From NCBI GenBank assembly GCA_022650895.1, contig JALCQC010000006.1, forward strand, positions 45,991-109,990: a DNA stretch of 64,000 nucleotides, given 5' to 3'. The notes beneath the pieces were generated by a model that was not told the DNA's origin, did not search any database, and worked only from the letters and a program-made list of their open reading frames with translations. A program made the translations under genes and the position numbers. Origin of the DNA: Bifidobacteriaceae bacterium (lineage in GTDB: Bacteria > Actinomycetota > Actinomycetes > Actinomycetales > Bifidobacteriaceae). Below are positions 1-9,121 of this stretch, one piece after another. How positions within the stretch are numbered: the first letter of the stretch is position 1; each line of letters starts with the position of its first letter.

Positions 1-702
1 TCAGGTTTCGAAGCCTCCGACTCGGCATTACTCGAGGGCGCATTGTGGGCGCTCACTTTCGACGACCATACCGAATACTCTCGTTTTCTCACCATCGCCG
101 ACATGGTGACGAAGGGCTTGAAGAACTCTGTCATCGCCATCGACGACACGACTCATGACCGTGCTGCAGCGCTCATCTCGCACATGCCGCATGTCGTGTC
201 GACGGCGCTGGCGAATGAGCTGGTCGATGGTTCGTATGCGGCCCCGTCGATTGCCCTCGCTCTCATGGCAGGGTCGTGGAGAGACATGACCAGGGTGAGC
301 CTCACAGATCCGCAGCGCACACGTGCCATGGTCGAGCTCGATGCAGCCAACGTCGCCCAGTTGCTTCATTCGATGGCGCAGCGCCTGGAGGATATGGCAA
401 TGTTGCTCACCGAGGAGGAGAAGGAGGGGAAGGGGAGTGCTCAAATTCACGAGAAGGTGCAGGAGTTCTTCACCCGCTCGGACCCCTTCAGAAGTTACAA
501 GCATAGGGTCGCAGCTGGCACGGCGGACTGCCCTCCCACGTCTCTCCTTCTGGAGGAGGGGAACTGGCGGCGTCAGCTCCTTGATTCGGCACTCAGGGGT
601 GAGCGGGTGGTCGACTTTCTCACCACCCATGAGGCGCAGGTCATCAGGCGGCCTCTCTCGACGGAGGAGACGGAAAAGGCTTGCGCTCGGGAACAGGCTT
701 GA
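1..702 (+). CDS. tyrA: Prephenate dehydrogenase, C-terminal part (truncated by the window edge)
   Basis: Frame 1 is open through the 5' edge to the stop at 702; residues DRAAALISHMPHVVSTALANEL resemble the prephenate dehydrogenase C-terminal region. Confidence 0.6.
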   Translation, partial: SGFEASDSALLEGALWALTFDDHTEYSRFLTIADMVTKGLKNSVIAIDDTTHDRAAALISHMPHVVSTALANELVDGSYAAPSIALALMAGSWRDMTRVSLTDPQRTRAMVELDAANVAQLLHSMAQRLEDMAMLLTEEEKEGKGSAQIHEKVQEFFTRSDPFRSYKHRVAAGTADCPPTSLLLEEGNWRRQLLDSALRGERVVDFLTTHEAQVIRRPLSTEETEKACAREQA

Positions 703-916
703 TGATGACTATTGAGTCCGAGTCCAGCCGCACGGTTTCTGCAGGGCGCGATCCGTCGCGTGAGGGATCACGGTCGAGAACGAGGGTCATGCCATCCCAC
801 GAACGGACATGACCCAGGTAATCGGAATATTTCATACGGCCATCATGAGGATCGATTCCGGCCTTGGTTCGGACGACGATGCGCACTCCGCTGGGGATGG
901 TTTCAGGAAGTCTCAT
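644..916 (-). CDS. Small conserved protein with an SH3-like fold resembling the N-terminus of actinobacterial Rv0428c-type acetyltransferases
   Basis: ORF 644..943(-), probable start MRLPETIPSGVRIVVRTK; pattern RIVVR...LGHVRSWDGMTLVLDR...VRLDSDSIVIIKPVP; convergent with tyrA. Confidence 0.5.
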   Translation of the reverse strand: MRLPETIPSGVRIVVRTKAGIDPHDGRMKYSDYLGHVRSWDGMTLVLDRDPSRDGSRPAETVRLDSDSIVIIKPVPERKPFPSPPSREAA

Positions 917-984
917 AGAATCAGAGTAGAGCGCCGCCGGCACGGAAGACAGAGCGCCGTGTCAGGGAATGTAGGAGGAATGAA

Positions 985-2019
985 GTGACGGAACAGGCAA
1001 GGATCGACGAGGGGGACAGAAGCGATCTTCCCTCTGTGCCGTTACCGCCGTTGCCTGTCGAATGGTCTGGTCACGTGGAGGATTATCTCACTCATCTGCG
1101 TGTGAACCGCGGTCTGAGTGGCAACACCGTGAAGGCGTATGCATCGGACATTGAACAATGCCTTCGTCTTCTTCATCGGCGTGGAGTCGAGGATCTTTCG
1201 GAAGTGGATATCCGCGAAATCCGTAGTTGGCTGGCACACGAATCCAGAACGTTGGCGGCATCGAGTCTTGCACGAAAAACGGTGGCCGTCCGTTCGTTTT
1301 TCACGTATCTGTTTGACCGTGGCATCATTCCCGCCAATCCTGCGGCGACTTTGATGACACCGCAGCTGAGCAAGCCGTTGCCCACGGTTCTAAACGAGGA
1401 GCAGGCGGGCCTCATGATGGACGATGCGGATGCCACTGCTGACGCCGCGGCCAGTACCGCCTTCTCCTCCGACGCCACAGGCGACGAGGAAACGAAAGTT
1501 TCTCCACGCATTGTTGCCGAGCGGTTGCGAGACGCTGCCATGGTGGAACTTCTGTACGCCACGGGAATGCGTGTTGCCGAACTGACGGGCATCGACCTCA
1601 ACGATATCGATCTCGCTGCTCGAACCGTCAAGGTCCATGGAAAGGGAGATAAGGAGCGGGTAGTTCCCTTCGGAGCGCCTGCTGCGAAGGCGGTGGCGGA
1701 GTGGTTGGAGCGGGGCCGCGGCGAACTCGAAGCGAAGAATTCGGGACGAGCAGTGTTCCTTGGAGCTCGTGGAGGACGCATCAATCAGAGGCAAGTTCGG
1801 CAGGTTGTCCACGAACAGGCGCGGCTCGCTGGGGTACCGGACATCGGTCCGCATGCGCTGCGTCACTCCGCAGCCACCCACCTGTTGGACGGGGGAGCGG
1901 ACCTTCGTGAAGTCCAGGAGATGCTGGGACACTCTTCGCTGGCAACGACACAGCGCTACACTCATGTTTCCATTGAACAGCTGAGGGCACGCTACCGTCA
2001 GTCCTTCCCGCGCGCGTGA
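985..2019 (+). CDS. xerC: Tyrosine recombinase XerC
   Basis: 344 aa; catalytic ATGMRVAEL, HALRHSAATHLL and LGHSSLATTQRYTH motifs. Confidence 0.9.
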   Translation: MTEQARIDEGDRSDLPSVPLPPLPVEWSGHVEDYLTHLRVNRGLSGNTVKAYASDIEQCLRLLHRRGVEDLSEVDIREIRSWLAHESRTLAASSLARKTVAVRSFFTYLFDRGIIPANPAATLMTPQLSKPLPTVLNEEQAGLMMDDADATADAAASTAFSSDATGDEETKVSPRIVAERLRDAAMVELLYATGMRVAELTGIDLNDIDLAARTVKVHGKGDKERVVPFGAPAAKAVAEWLERGRGELEAKNSGRAVFLGARGGRINQRQVRQVVHEQARLAGVPDIGPHALRHSAATHLLDGGADLREVQEMLGHSSLATTQRYTHVSIEQLRARYRQSFPRA

Positions 2020-2248
2020 AATCTCAGTGCAAAATCCCAGTGCATAAAGTCTTTCGGGTTGTGGGTGGCATCTAGTGCAGAAAATGCGGAGAATATGAGG
2101 AGAAATACGGCAGACAATCCTGTTGTTTTTCTGTGAATGACCACATTATGGACATTTTTGAGGATATTTCTTGTAGGAGCGCTGACGGTGTTTACTCGTT
2201 TGAAATCAACGGGAACTAGCTTTTGACACACTTGTTAGCAGGTAATCG

Positions 2249-2266
2249 CGTTCGTTCGAACGAACG
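2249..2266. promoter_or_regulatory. 18-bp perfect palindrome CGTTCGTTCGAACGAACG upstream of oppA
   Basis: Read directly; in the 387-bp xerC-oppA intergenic region. Confidence 0.6.
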
Positions 2267-2313
2267 GACGCCCTTGCGCGATTGTCTCCCCTTCGGGGAC
2301 AATAGAGCTAACG

Positions 2314-2361
2314 GCGACGAGGCCTATCTCTTCAGAAGAGAGGTGGGATCATCGCTTTTTT
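2314..2361 (+). terminator. Terminator-like hairpin plus T6 within the oppA leader (possible attenuator)
   Basis: GCGACGAGGCCTATCTCTTCAGAAGAGAGGTGGGATCATCGC followed by TTTTTT; 46 bp before the oppA start. Confidence 0.6.
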
Positions 2362-2406
2362 AGTATTGGCTATTGTGCCTGTACGAAAACCATTTGAGGA
2401 GTAATT

Positions 2407-4065
2407 ATGCAGAAGAGTTCAAAGCTTACGGTTGTAGTGGCCGCGCTTTCTGCTGCTGTCATGTCTCTGAGTGCCTGCGGTGGATCAAGTGACACCGCTT
2501 CAACTGACACCAGCACAAGCGGCAACACTGACCAAGTCATGAGTGTGTACGGGTGCGAGCCAGCCAATCCACTTATCCCGACCAACACCAATGAGGTCTG
2601 TGGCGGTAACCCCATCGATCTGCTGTTCGCCAAGCTCGTTGCCTATGATGACAAGGGCAAGACTGAGAACGAAGTCGCCAAGGAAATCAAGGCCTCCGAC
2701 GAAAACAAGAAGTTCACCATCACACTGAACGATGGTTGGAAGTTCACCGATGGAACCGCCGTCACAGCCGAGTCCTTCACCAAGGCGTGGAGCTATGGTG
2801 CAAACGTCTCCAACGCTCAGCTGTCCTCCAGCTTCTTCCAGAACATCGTTGGTTTCAGCGATCTGCAGAAGAAGGGCGTCGACAAGAACGCACAACTCTC
2901 CGGCCTCAAGGTCGTTGATGACAAGACTTTCACTGTGGATCTGACCTCTCCAAGCTCGGTGTTCCCCACCTCTCTTGGATACAGTGCTTTCGCTCCGCTG
3001 CCTGATTCCTTCTTCAAGGATCCCAAGGCCTTCGGTGAGAAGCCGGTTGGCAACGGTCCGTACAAGTTCGAGTCCTGGACCCACAACGACTCCATTAAGC
3101 TCGTGAAGAACGACGACTACAAGGGCGTTGCTCCTGCTCACAATGGTGGCATCACCTTCAAGATGTACACCGACACAGAGCCTGCCTATGCAGACGTCCA
3201 GGCTGGCAACCTCGATGCACTGGAGACGGTTCCGGCATCGGCTTCCCAGACCTTCACCACGGACTCCAGCGTTCAGGCCTACAACAAGGCCGGCTCTGTC
3301 TTCCAGTCCTTCTCCTTCCCTGCCACTCTGAAGCACTTCGAGCTGGGAACCAAGGAAGGCACGCTGCGTCGTCAGGCGGTCTCCATGGCCATCAACCGCA
3401 AGCAGCTCGTTGATAAGGTCCTCGGTGGCATCGGTACTCCTGCAGTCGACTTCATCTCTCCTGTCATTCCAGGATATTCCGATTCCCTCAAGGGCAACGG
3501 CGTTCTGAAGTATAACAAGGACGAGGCCAAGAAGCTGTGGGCCGAGGCTGACGAGATCTCCAAGTGGACCGATTCCGACAAGCTGACCTTCGCCTACAAC
3601 ACCGATGGTGGAGCAAAGCCGGTCTATGACGCAATCGTCAACCAGGTGAAGAACACCCTGGGCATCAACGTTGCGACCAACCCTATTCCTACCTTCTCCG
3701 AGTTCCGTAATTCCATCACCGCTCGCACGATGAAGTCCGCCTTCCGCACCGGTTGGCAGGCAGATTATCCATCGGCCGAGAACTACCTGAGCCCGCTGTA
3801 CTCCAGCGCCGCTGCAGATGGTAAGGGCTCCAACGATGGAGATTACAAGAACTCCGAGTTCGACGCTCTGCTTACCAAGGCAGCAACCGCATCCGACGAG
3901 GATACAGCAAACGAGAGCTATCACGCCGCAGAAGAGCTTCTTCTCCGCGACCTGCCCTCCGTTCCGCTCTATTACTCCAACGCAGCAGGCGTTGCCGCAA
4001 AGGGCGTCAAGGGCTTCAAGATGAACTGGAAGAATCTTCCTGTTTATCAGGAGCTGACTAAGTAA
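2407..4065 (+). CDS. oppA: Oligopeptide/dipeptide ABC transporter substrate-binding lipoprotein
   Basis: Lipobox LSACGGSS; SBP_bac_5-type sequence; followed by OppB/C/DF-like genes. Confidence 0.9.
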   Translation: MQKSSKLTVVVAALSAAVMSLSACGGSSDTASTDTSTSGNTDQVMSVYGCEPANPLIPTNTNEVCGGNPIDLLFAKLVAYDDKGKTENEVAKEIKASDENKKFTITLNDGWKFTDGTAVTAESFTKAWSYGANVSNAQLSSSFFQNIVGFSDLQKKGVDKNAQLSGLKVVDDKTFTVDLTSPSSVFPTSLGYSAFAPLPDSFFKDPKAFGEKPVGNGPYKFESWTHNDSIKLVKNDDYKGVAPAHNGGITFKMYTDTEPAYADVQAGNLDALETVPASASQTFTTDSSVQAYNKAGSVFQSFSFPATLKHFELGTKEGTLRRQAVSMAINRKQLVDKVLGGIGTPAVDFISPVIPGYSDSLKGNGVLKYNKDEAKKLWAEADEISKWTDSDKLTFAYNTDGGAKPVYDAIVNQVKNTLGINVATNPIPTFSEFRNSITARTMKSAFRTGWQADYPSAENYLSPLYSSAAADGKGSNDGDYKNSEFDALLTKAATASDEDTANESYHAAEELLLRDLPSVPLYYSNAAGVAAKGVKGFKMNWKNLPVYQELTK

Positions 4066-4096
4066 CACCGCGCCCTCTCGGGCACAGTCCATCATG

Positions 4097-4132
4097 GGGG
4101 AAGGCAGGGAGAAATCCCGGCCTTCCCCTTTT
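4097..4132 (+). terminator. Hairpin between oppA and oppB
   Basis: GGGGAAGGC...GCCTTCCCC followed by TTTT. Confidence 0.7.
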
Positions 4133-4260
4133 GAAATTATGTAGTCTGTCCGCTCTTGTAGGGGTAACTGATAGACTACTGAACGTATATCTCCCAGTCG
4201 TGGTCTACGGACGGTCTTGGAAGATTGAGTTTTTAATCATTAGTCCAAAGGAGAAGACCA

Positions 4261-5187
4261 ATGGGCAAATATCTTCTGCGGCGCATCCTGCAGATGATCC
4301 CAGTGGTGATTGGCACAACGCTGCTCATCTACGCACTTGTTTTCGCGCTTCCGGGCGACCCCGTGGCAGCTATGTTCGGAGACAAGCCCGTCAACGCGGC
4401 AGTCGCAGCGCAGATTCGCAGCGAGTACAACCTCGACAAGCCATTCATCATTCAGTACCTCATCTTTTTAAAGAATGCTCTCACGCTTGACTTCGGCAAC
4501 ACCTTCGCTGGTCAGCCGGTGATCGCGGTCATAGGCCGCGCTTTCCCGGTCACGATCAAGCTCGCCATTATGGCCTTCGTCTTCGAAGCCGTCTTCGGTG
4601 TTGTGTTCGGAATTATTTCCGGTCTGAAAAAGGGCAAGTGGTACGACTCGGTCATTCTCATCGTCTCCCTCCTGCTGATCTCGGTGCCAACCTTCGTCAC
4701 CGGCTTTGTTCTTCAGTATTTTCTGGGCGTCAAATGGGGGCTGCTGCCGGTCACTGCGGGTTCGAACCCAGGCTTCATTGATTTGCTCATGCCCGCATCC
4801 GTCTTGGGAAGCGTCTCGATGGCCTACATCATTCGCCTGACCCGTACGGAAGTCTCCTCCAATATTTCCGAAGACTACGTCCGTACCGCACGAGCGAAGG
4901 GCATGTCGAACAAATCCGTCACGCTGCGCCATGTTCTGCGTAACTCCATGATTCCGGTCGTCACCTATCTGGGTGCGGACATCGGTGCGCTCATGGGAGG
5001 CGCCATGATCACCGAGCGCATCTTCAACATCAACGGAATCGGTAACACGCTTTATCAGGGCATCATTCGTGGTGAGGGAACGCTGGTCGTCTCCATCGTC
5101 ACCATTCTGGTGCTCGTCTTCGTCGTCTGCAATCTGGTCGTCGACATGTTCTATGCAGTGCTCGACCCGAGAATTCGTTACGTGTGA
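4261..5187 (+). CDS. oppB: Oligopeptide ABC transporter permease OppB
   Basis: 308 aa multi-TM; EDYVRTARAKGMSNKSVTLRHVLRNSMIPVVTYLG EAA-loop motif. Confidence 0.9.
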   Translation: MGKYLLRRILQMIPVVIGTTLLIYALVFALPGDPVAAMFGDKPVNAAVAAQIRSEYNLDKPFIIQYLIFLKNALTLDFGNTFAGQPVIAVIGRAFPVTIKLAIMAFVFEAVFGVVFGIISGLKKGKWYDSVILIVSLLLISVPTFVTGFVLQYFLGVKWGLLPVTAGSNPGFIDLLMPASVLGSVSMAYIIRLTRTEVSSNISEDYVRTARAKGMSNKSVTLRHVLRNSMIPVVTYLGADIGALMGGAMITERIFNINGIGNTLYQGIIRGEGTLVVSIVTILVLVFVVCNLVVDMFYAVLDPRIRYV

Positions 5188-5196
5188 GGCAGGGAT

Positions 5197-6189
5197 ATGA
5201 CAGATAACACAATTTCTCCAGAATCCGCAGAGGCGGAAGAGTTCTTCATGGATCCACTGCCCGGTCAAGAGCGGTTTGTCGCTCCCGTCGACGAGACACC
5301 GCTCAAGGCCGTCGACTCCGTCGACGAGTCCGAACCGGCCACCAGCATGTGGACTTCGGCATGGATCGCACTTCGCAAGAATCCGCTGTTCATCTTTGCG
5401 GCGATTCTCATCGTCTTCATCATCATCGTGGCGCTATTCCCTCAGCTCTTCACCCACAATGACCCCACGTACTGCAACCTCGACAACTCTCTCGGAAAGG
5501 CCTCGGGTTCTCACCCGCTTGGCTTCGATCAACAGGGCTGCGACGTGTATTCACGCGTGATCTACGGCGCACGCACCTCCGTGAGCGTCGGCGTTCTCAC
5601 CACCATCATCGTTGTTGCCGTCGGGGGCTTCATCGGCGCCATTGCCGGTTTCTTCGGAGGCTGGATTGATTCCCTGCTGAGCCGCATCACCGACGTGTTC
5701 TTCGCCATCCCGCTTCTGCTGGGTGCCATCGTCCTTCTCCAGATGTTCCGCACCTCGGATTCCATCTGGAAGGTGGTGTTCGCTCTTGCTCTCTTCGGCT
5801 GGGTCCAGGTGGCTCGTATCACCCGTGGCTCGGTCATGGAGGCGAAGAATCTCGAATTCAACACGGCGTCGACAGCGTTGGGTTCAACGCCAATGCGCAA
5901 CCTGTTCCGTCACGTACTTCCCAACGCACTGGCTCCGGTCATCGTGGTCGCGACCACCTCGCTGGGAACCTACATCGTTTCGGAGGCCACGCTGAGCTTC
6001 CTTGGCGTTGGTCTGCCGTCCACCACGGTCAGCTGGGGTGGAGATATCTCCACGGCGCAGTCGTTGCTGCGCATCAATCCTTCCGTGCTGTTCTATCCGT
6101 CTGCGGCACTGGCCATCACGGTTCTTGCCTTCATCATGATGGGCGACGCGGTCAAGGATGCTCTCGATCCTAAGAGCCGTACCGAGTGA
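5197..6189 (+). CDS. oppC: Oligopeptide ABC transporter permease OppC
   Basis: 330 aa; N-terminal OppC domain and EFNTASTALGSTPMRNLFRHVLPNALAPVIV motif. Confidence 0.9.
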   Translation: MTDNTISPESAEAEEFFMDPLPGQERFVAPVDETPLKAVDSVDESEPATSMWTSAWIALRKNPLFIFAAILIVFIIIVALFPQLFTHNDPTYCNLDNSLGKASGSHPLGFDQQGCDVYSRVIYGARTSVSVGVLTTIIVVAVGGFIGAIAGFFGGWIDSLLSRITDVFFAIPLLLGAIVLLQMFRTSDSIWKVVFALALFGWVQVARITRGSVMEAKNLEFNTASTALGSTPMRNLFRHVLPNALAPVIVVATTSLGTYIVSEATLSFLGVGLPSTTVSWGGDISTAQSLLRINPSVLFYPSAALAITVLAFIMMGDAVKDALDPKSRTE

Positions 6190-6203
6190 GTGGAGAAAAA
6201 CCA

Positions 6204-8204
6204 ATGAGCAATGAAACGAATAAACAAGTTCAGCAGGCCGCGCAGGAACCACTCCTTGAAGTCAAGGATCTGAGTGTTCAATTCACCACGGACAAGGGCC
6301 ACCCCATCACGGCGGTCTCCGACTCCTCCTTCACCGTCTATCCGGGTCAGTGGGTCGCGATCGTAGGGGAGTCGGGCTCCGGTAAGTCCACCTCGGCCAT
6401 GGCGGTGCTAGGGCTCCTCCCAGGAACCGGAAAGGTCGTCGGAGGCAGCATCAAGCTGCACGGTGAAGAGTTGGTCGGCAAGTCCTCCAAGGACTATGAG
6501 AAGATTCGCGGCGTCCAGATGGGTCTCGTTCCTCAGGACCCCATGAGCAACCTCAACCCTGTGTGGCGTATCGGCACTCAGGTGAAGGAAGCGCTCAAGG
6601 CCAACAACATGGACGTCTCCCGCGAGAAGCGTTCTAGCCTGTCGAAGGCGCTCAGCGATGCCGAGGTAAAGCTCAAAACCCGTGACGACGAACTCTTCAT
6701 CGGTTCCCAGGAGCGTCCCGAGCTTCTTGCCGCAGCAAAAGCTGCCCTTCAGAAAGCAGGCGTCGCCTCCGTCGACGAGAAGATGGCCACCTTCGAAGAG
6801 ACTTGGGTAACGGGTTCACAGACGCGGTGGCTCGTGGCACAGGATCTCATCAAGGCCGGCGTCCCCGACGATGACGCGTGGGCAGTCGCAAAGGCTCACG
6901 TCACCGGTTCAAACATGGACGACCGCATTGCTGGCCTCCTCGCGGAGGCGGGATTGCCTGATGCGGCAACGCGCGCCCGTCAGTATCCCCATGAGTTCTC
7001 CGGCGGTATGCGTCAGCGCGCGCTCATCGCCATCGGCCTTGCTTCGCGTCCTGATCTCCTCATCGCCGATGAACCTACTTCTGCTTTGGACGTCACCGTT
7101 CAGAAGAAGATTCTCGACCATCTGCACACTCTCACGGACTCCTTGGGAACGGCAGTGCTGTTCATCACCCACGACCTCGGCCTCGCTGCAGAGCGTGCGC
7201 AGCATCTCGTGGTGATGTACCAGGGAAGGGTCGTTGAGTCCGGCCCAAGCCTCGAGGTTCTTCAGCACCCTCAGCACCCCTACACCAAGCGATTGGTAAA
7301 CGCCGCGCCGTCACTTGCCTCTCAGCGCATCATCTCCGCGAAGGAGCGTGGTGTCGATGCCGAGAGCCTCATGGAGCATCACACCAAGGGCGAGGAGACG
7401 CTGGAGCACAGCGAGCACATCATCACCGTCGACCATCTCACCAAGGAGTTCAAGCTCCCTCGCAAACGCGAGATGTTCAAGGCTGTGGACGACGTGTCCT
7501 TCTCGGTGAAGAGGGGAACGACCCTTGCCATCGTGGGTGAGTCGGGTTCTGGCAAGTCCACCGTGGCGAACATGGTCCTCCATCTGCTCGATCCGACGTC
7601 AGGGAAAGTGACGTTCGAAGGACGGGATATCTCCACGTTCAAGTCCAAGGATCTGCTTGCCTTCCGCCGCCGCGTGCAGCCGGTCTTCCAGAACCCCTAC
7701 GGTTCGCTTGACCCCATGTATTCGATCTACCGTTCCATCGAGGAGCCGCTGCGAATTCACGGAATCGGAGACAGGAAGTCCCGTGTGAAGCGCGTTCGCG
7801 AACTTCTCGACATGGTGGAGCTTCCCGAATCCGTGATGGGACGTTACCCCAACGAGCTCTCGGGCGGACAGAGACAGCGCATTGCCATCGCGCGCGCCAT
7901 GGCGCTCAATCCCGATGTCATCATCGCCGACGAGGCCGTGTCCGCACTCGATGTGCTGGTCCAGGACGAGGTTCTGCGCCTGCTTAACGATCTTCAGGCG
8001 GAGAGTGGCCTCAGCTATCTGTTCATCACCCATGATCTGGCAGTTGTCCGTCAGATCGCCGATGAGGTAGTGGTGATGCAGCATGGCCGCTTGGTGGAGC
8101 ACGCCACAACGGACGAGGTATTTGACCATCCTAAGAGGCAGTACACGAAGGATCTGCTCGACGCAATCCCCGGTGGCAAGCTTCAGCTGGGACTGGATTC
8201 ATGA
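6204..8204 (+). CDS. Fused oligopeptide ABC transporter ATP-binding protein (OppD-OppF in one chain)
   Basis: Two Walker A motifs (GESGSGKST), two signatures (FSGGMRQR, LSGGQRQR), two Walker B motifs (LLIADEP, VIIADEA). Confidence 0.9.
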   Translation: MSNETNKQVQQAAQEPLLEVKDLSVQFTTDKGHPITAVSDSSFTVYPGQWVAIVGESGSGKSTSAMAVLGLLPGTGKVVGGSIKLHGEELVGKSSKDYEKIRGVQMGLVPQDPMSNLNPVWRIGTQVKEALKANNMDVSREKRSSLSKALSDAEVKLKTRDDELFIGSQERPELLAAAKAALQKAGVASVDEKMATFEETWVTGSQTRWLVAQDLIKAGVPDDDAWAVAKAHVTGSNMDDRIAGLLAEAGLPDAATRARQYPHEFSGGMRQRALIAIGLASRPDLLIADEPTSALDVTVQKKILDHLHTLTDSLGTAVLFITHDLGLAAERAQHLVVMYQGRVVESGPSLEVLQHPQHPYTKRLVNAAPSLASQRIISAKERGVDAESLMEHHTKGEETLEHSEHIITVDHLTKEFKLPRKREMFKAVDDVSFSVKRGTTLAIVGESGSGKSTVANMVLHLLDPTSGKVTFEGRDISTFKSKDLLAFRRRVQPVFQNPYGSLDPMYSIYRSIEEPLRIHGIGDRKSRVKRVRELLDMVELPESVMGRYPNELSGGQRQRIAIARAMALNPDVIIADEAVSALDVLVQDEVLRLLNDLQAESGLSYLFITHDLAVVRQIADEVVVMQHGRLVEHATTDEVFDHPKRQYTKDLLDAIPGGKLQLGLDS

Positions 8205-9061
8205 GCATCACCATCACGACGTCCAATGTCAATGGCATTCGGGCGGCGCATCGTAAGAACGTCGGGGAGTGGGTCGCAAAATCCCTCCCCGACGTCTGGT
8301 GTCTCCAAGAGGTTCGCGCTCCGCAGGAGAACGTCGACTCGATCGTTGAAGGTTTCGCCCTCCACTATGCCGAGCAGGGAAAGATCGAGACTCCGGATCA
8401 GTTGCACCGTATCAACGAGGTCTGCAAGATCAAAGGTAGGGCGGGAGTCGCTCTGCTGACGACTCTGCCCGTTCTCGAAACGCGGTACGGGCTGCCCGGA
8501 CTCACCGAAGACGTGGACACGGGCCGCTGGATTGAAGCGGACGTTCGTATGCCCTCTGGCTATACGGTGACGGTCGTCTGCGTCTATGTCCACTCGGGAG
8601 ATGTGGACGATCCCAACAAGATGATGCAGAAGTATCGCTTCCTCGACCATATGATCGTTCGCATGGGCCAGCTTCAACGCGAGGCGGCCAACGGTGGTAA
8701 ACAGGCGGTTCTCTGCGGCGACTTCAACATCGCGCACACCCCTCTCGACATCAAGAACGCCAAGGCCAATGTGAAGCACTCAGGCTTTCTGCCGGAGGAG
8801 CGCGCCTACGTAGACAAGTGGCTTGACGACGAGGAGTTCGTCGATGTCATGCGTTCTCTTGCCGGTCCGATTCAGGGACCCTACACGTGGTGGAGCCAAC
8901 GCGGGCGGGCTTTCGACAACAATGTCGGATGGCGCCTTGACTACCAGTTCGCCACGCCGGAATTCGCGCAGACCGCTCAGGGCTTCGTGATCGACAAGGC
9001 ACCAAGTTATGCTGCGCGGTGGTCGGATCATGCACCGCTGAGCATCACATATAACGTTTAG
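8201..9061 (+). CDS. xthA: Exodeoxyribonuclease III / AP endonuclease
   Basis: TTSNVNGIRAA, WCLQEVRA, LCGDFNIAHTPLDIKN, RLDYQFAT, SDHAPL motifs; overlaps the oppDF stop by 4 nt. Confidence 0.85.
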   Translation: MSITITTSNVNGIRAAHRKNVGEWVAKSLPDVWCLQEVRAPQENVDSIVEGFALHYAEQGKIETPDQLHRINEVCKIKGRAGVALLTTLPVLETRYGLPGLTEDVDTGRWIEADVRMPSGYTVTVVCVYVHSGDVDDPNKMMQKYRFLDHMIVRMGQLQREAANGGKQAVLCGDFNIAHTPLDIKNAKANVKHSGFLPEERAYVDKWLDDEEFVDVMRSLAGPIQGPYTWWSQRGRAFDNNVGWRLDYQFATPEFAQTAQGFVIDKAPSYAARWSDHAPLSITYNV

Positions 9062-9121
9062 AAACGCTGTGTAAAGTCAAACAGTGCAGTGTGCCTCACT
9101 GCAGACGGGCATGGAGGAATT

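Noticed and set aside
985-2019. XerC as a phage or integron integrase
   Set aside because: Chromosomal context, no attachment-site repeats or mobile genes nearby; sequence fits housekeeping XerC.
2314-2361. T-box riboswitch upstream of oppA
   Set aside because: AGAGAGGTGGGATCATCGC superficially resembles a T-box, but the NACCGCG-type core is absent and GGTGGG lies in the 3' terminator strand rather than in an antiterminator bulge.
2500-4095. 531-aa minus-strand ORF antisense to oppA
   Set aside because: No recognisable domain; the plus-strand lipoprotein is clearly genuine, and long antisense ORFs are a codon-bias artefact in this genome.
4750-4785. tRNA-like T-arm sequence GGGTTCGAACCCA
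   Set aside because: Lies within the oppB coding frame with no cloverleaf around it.
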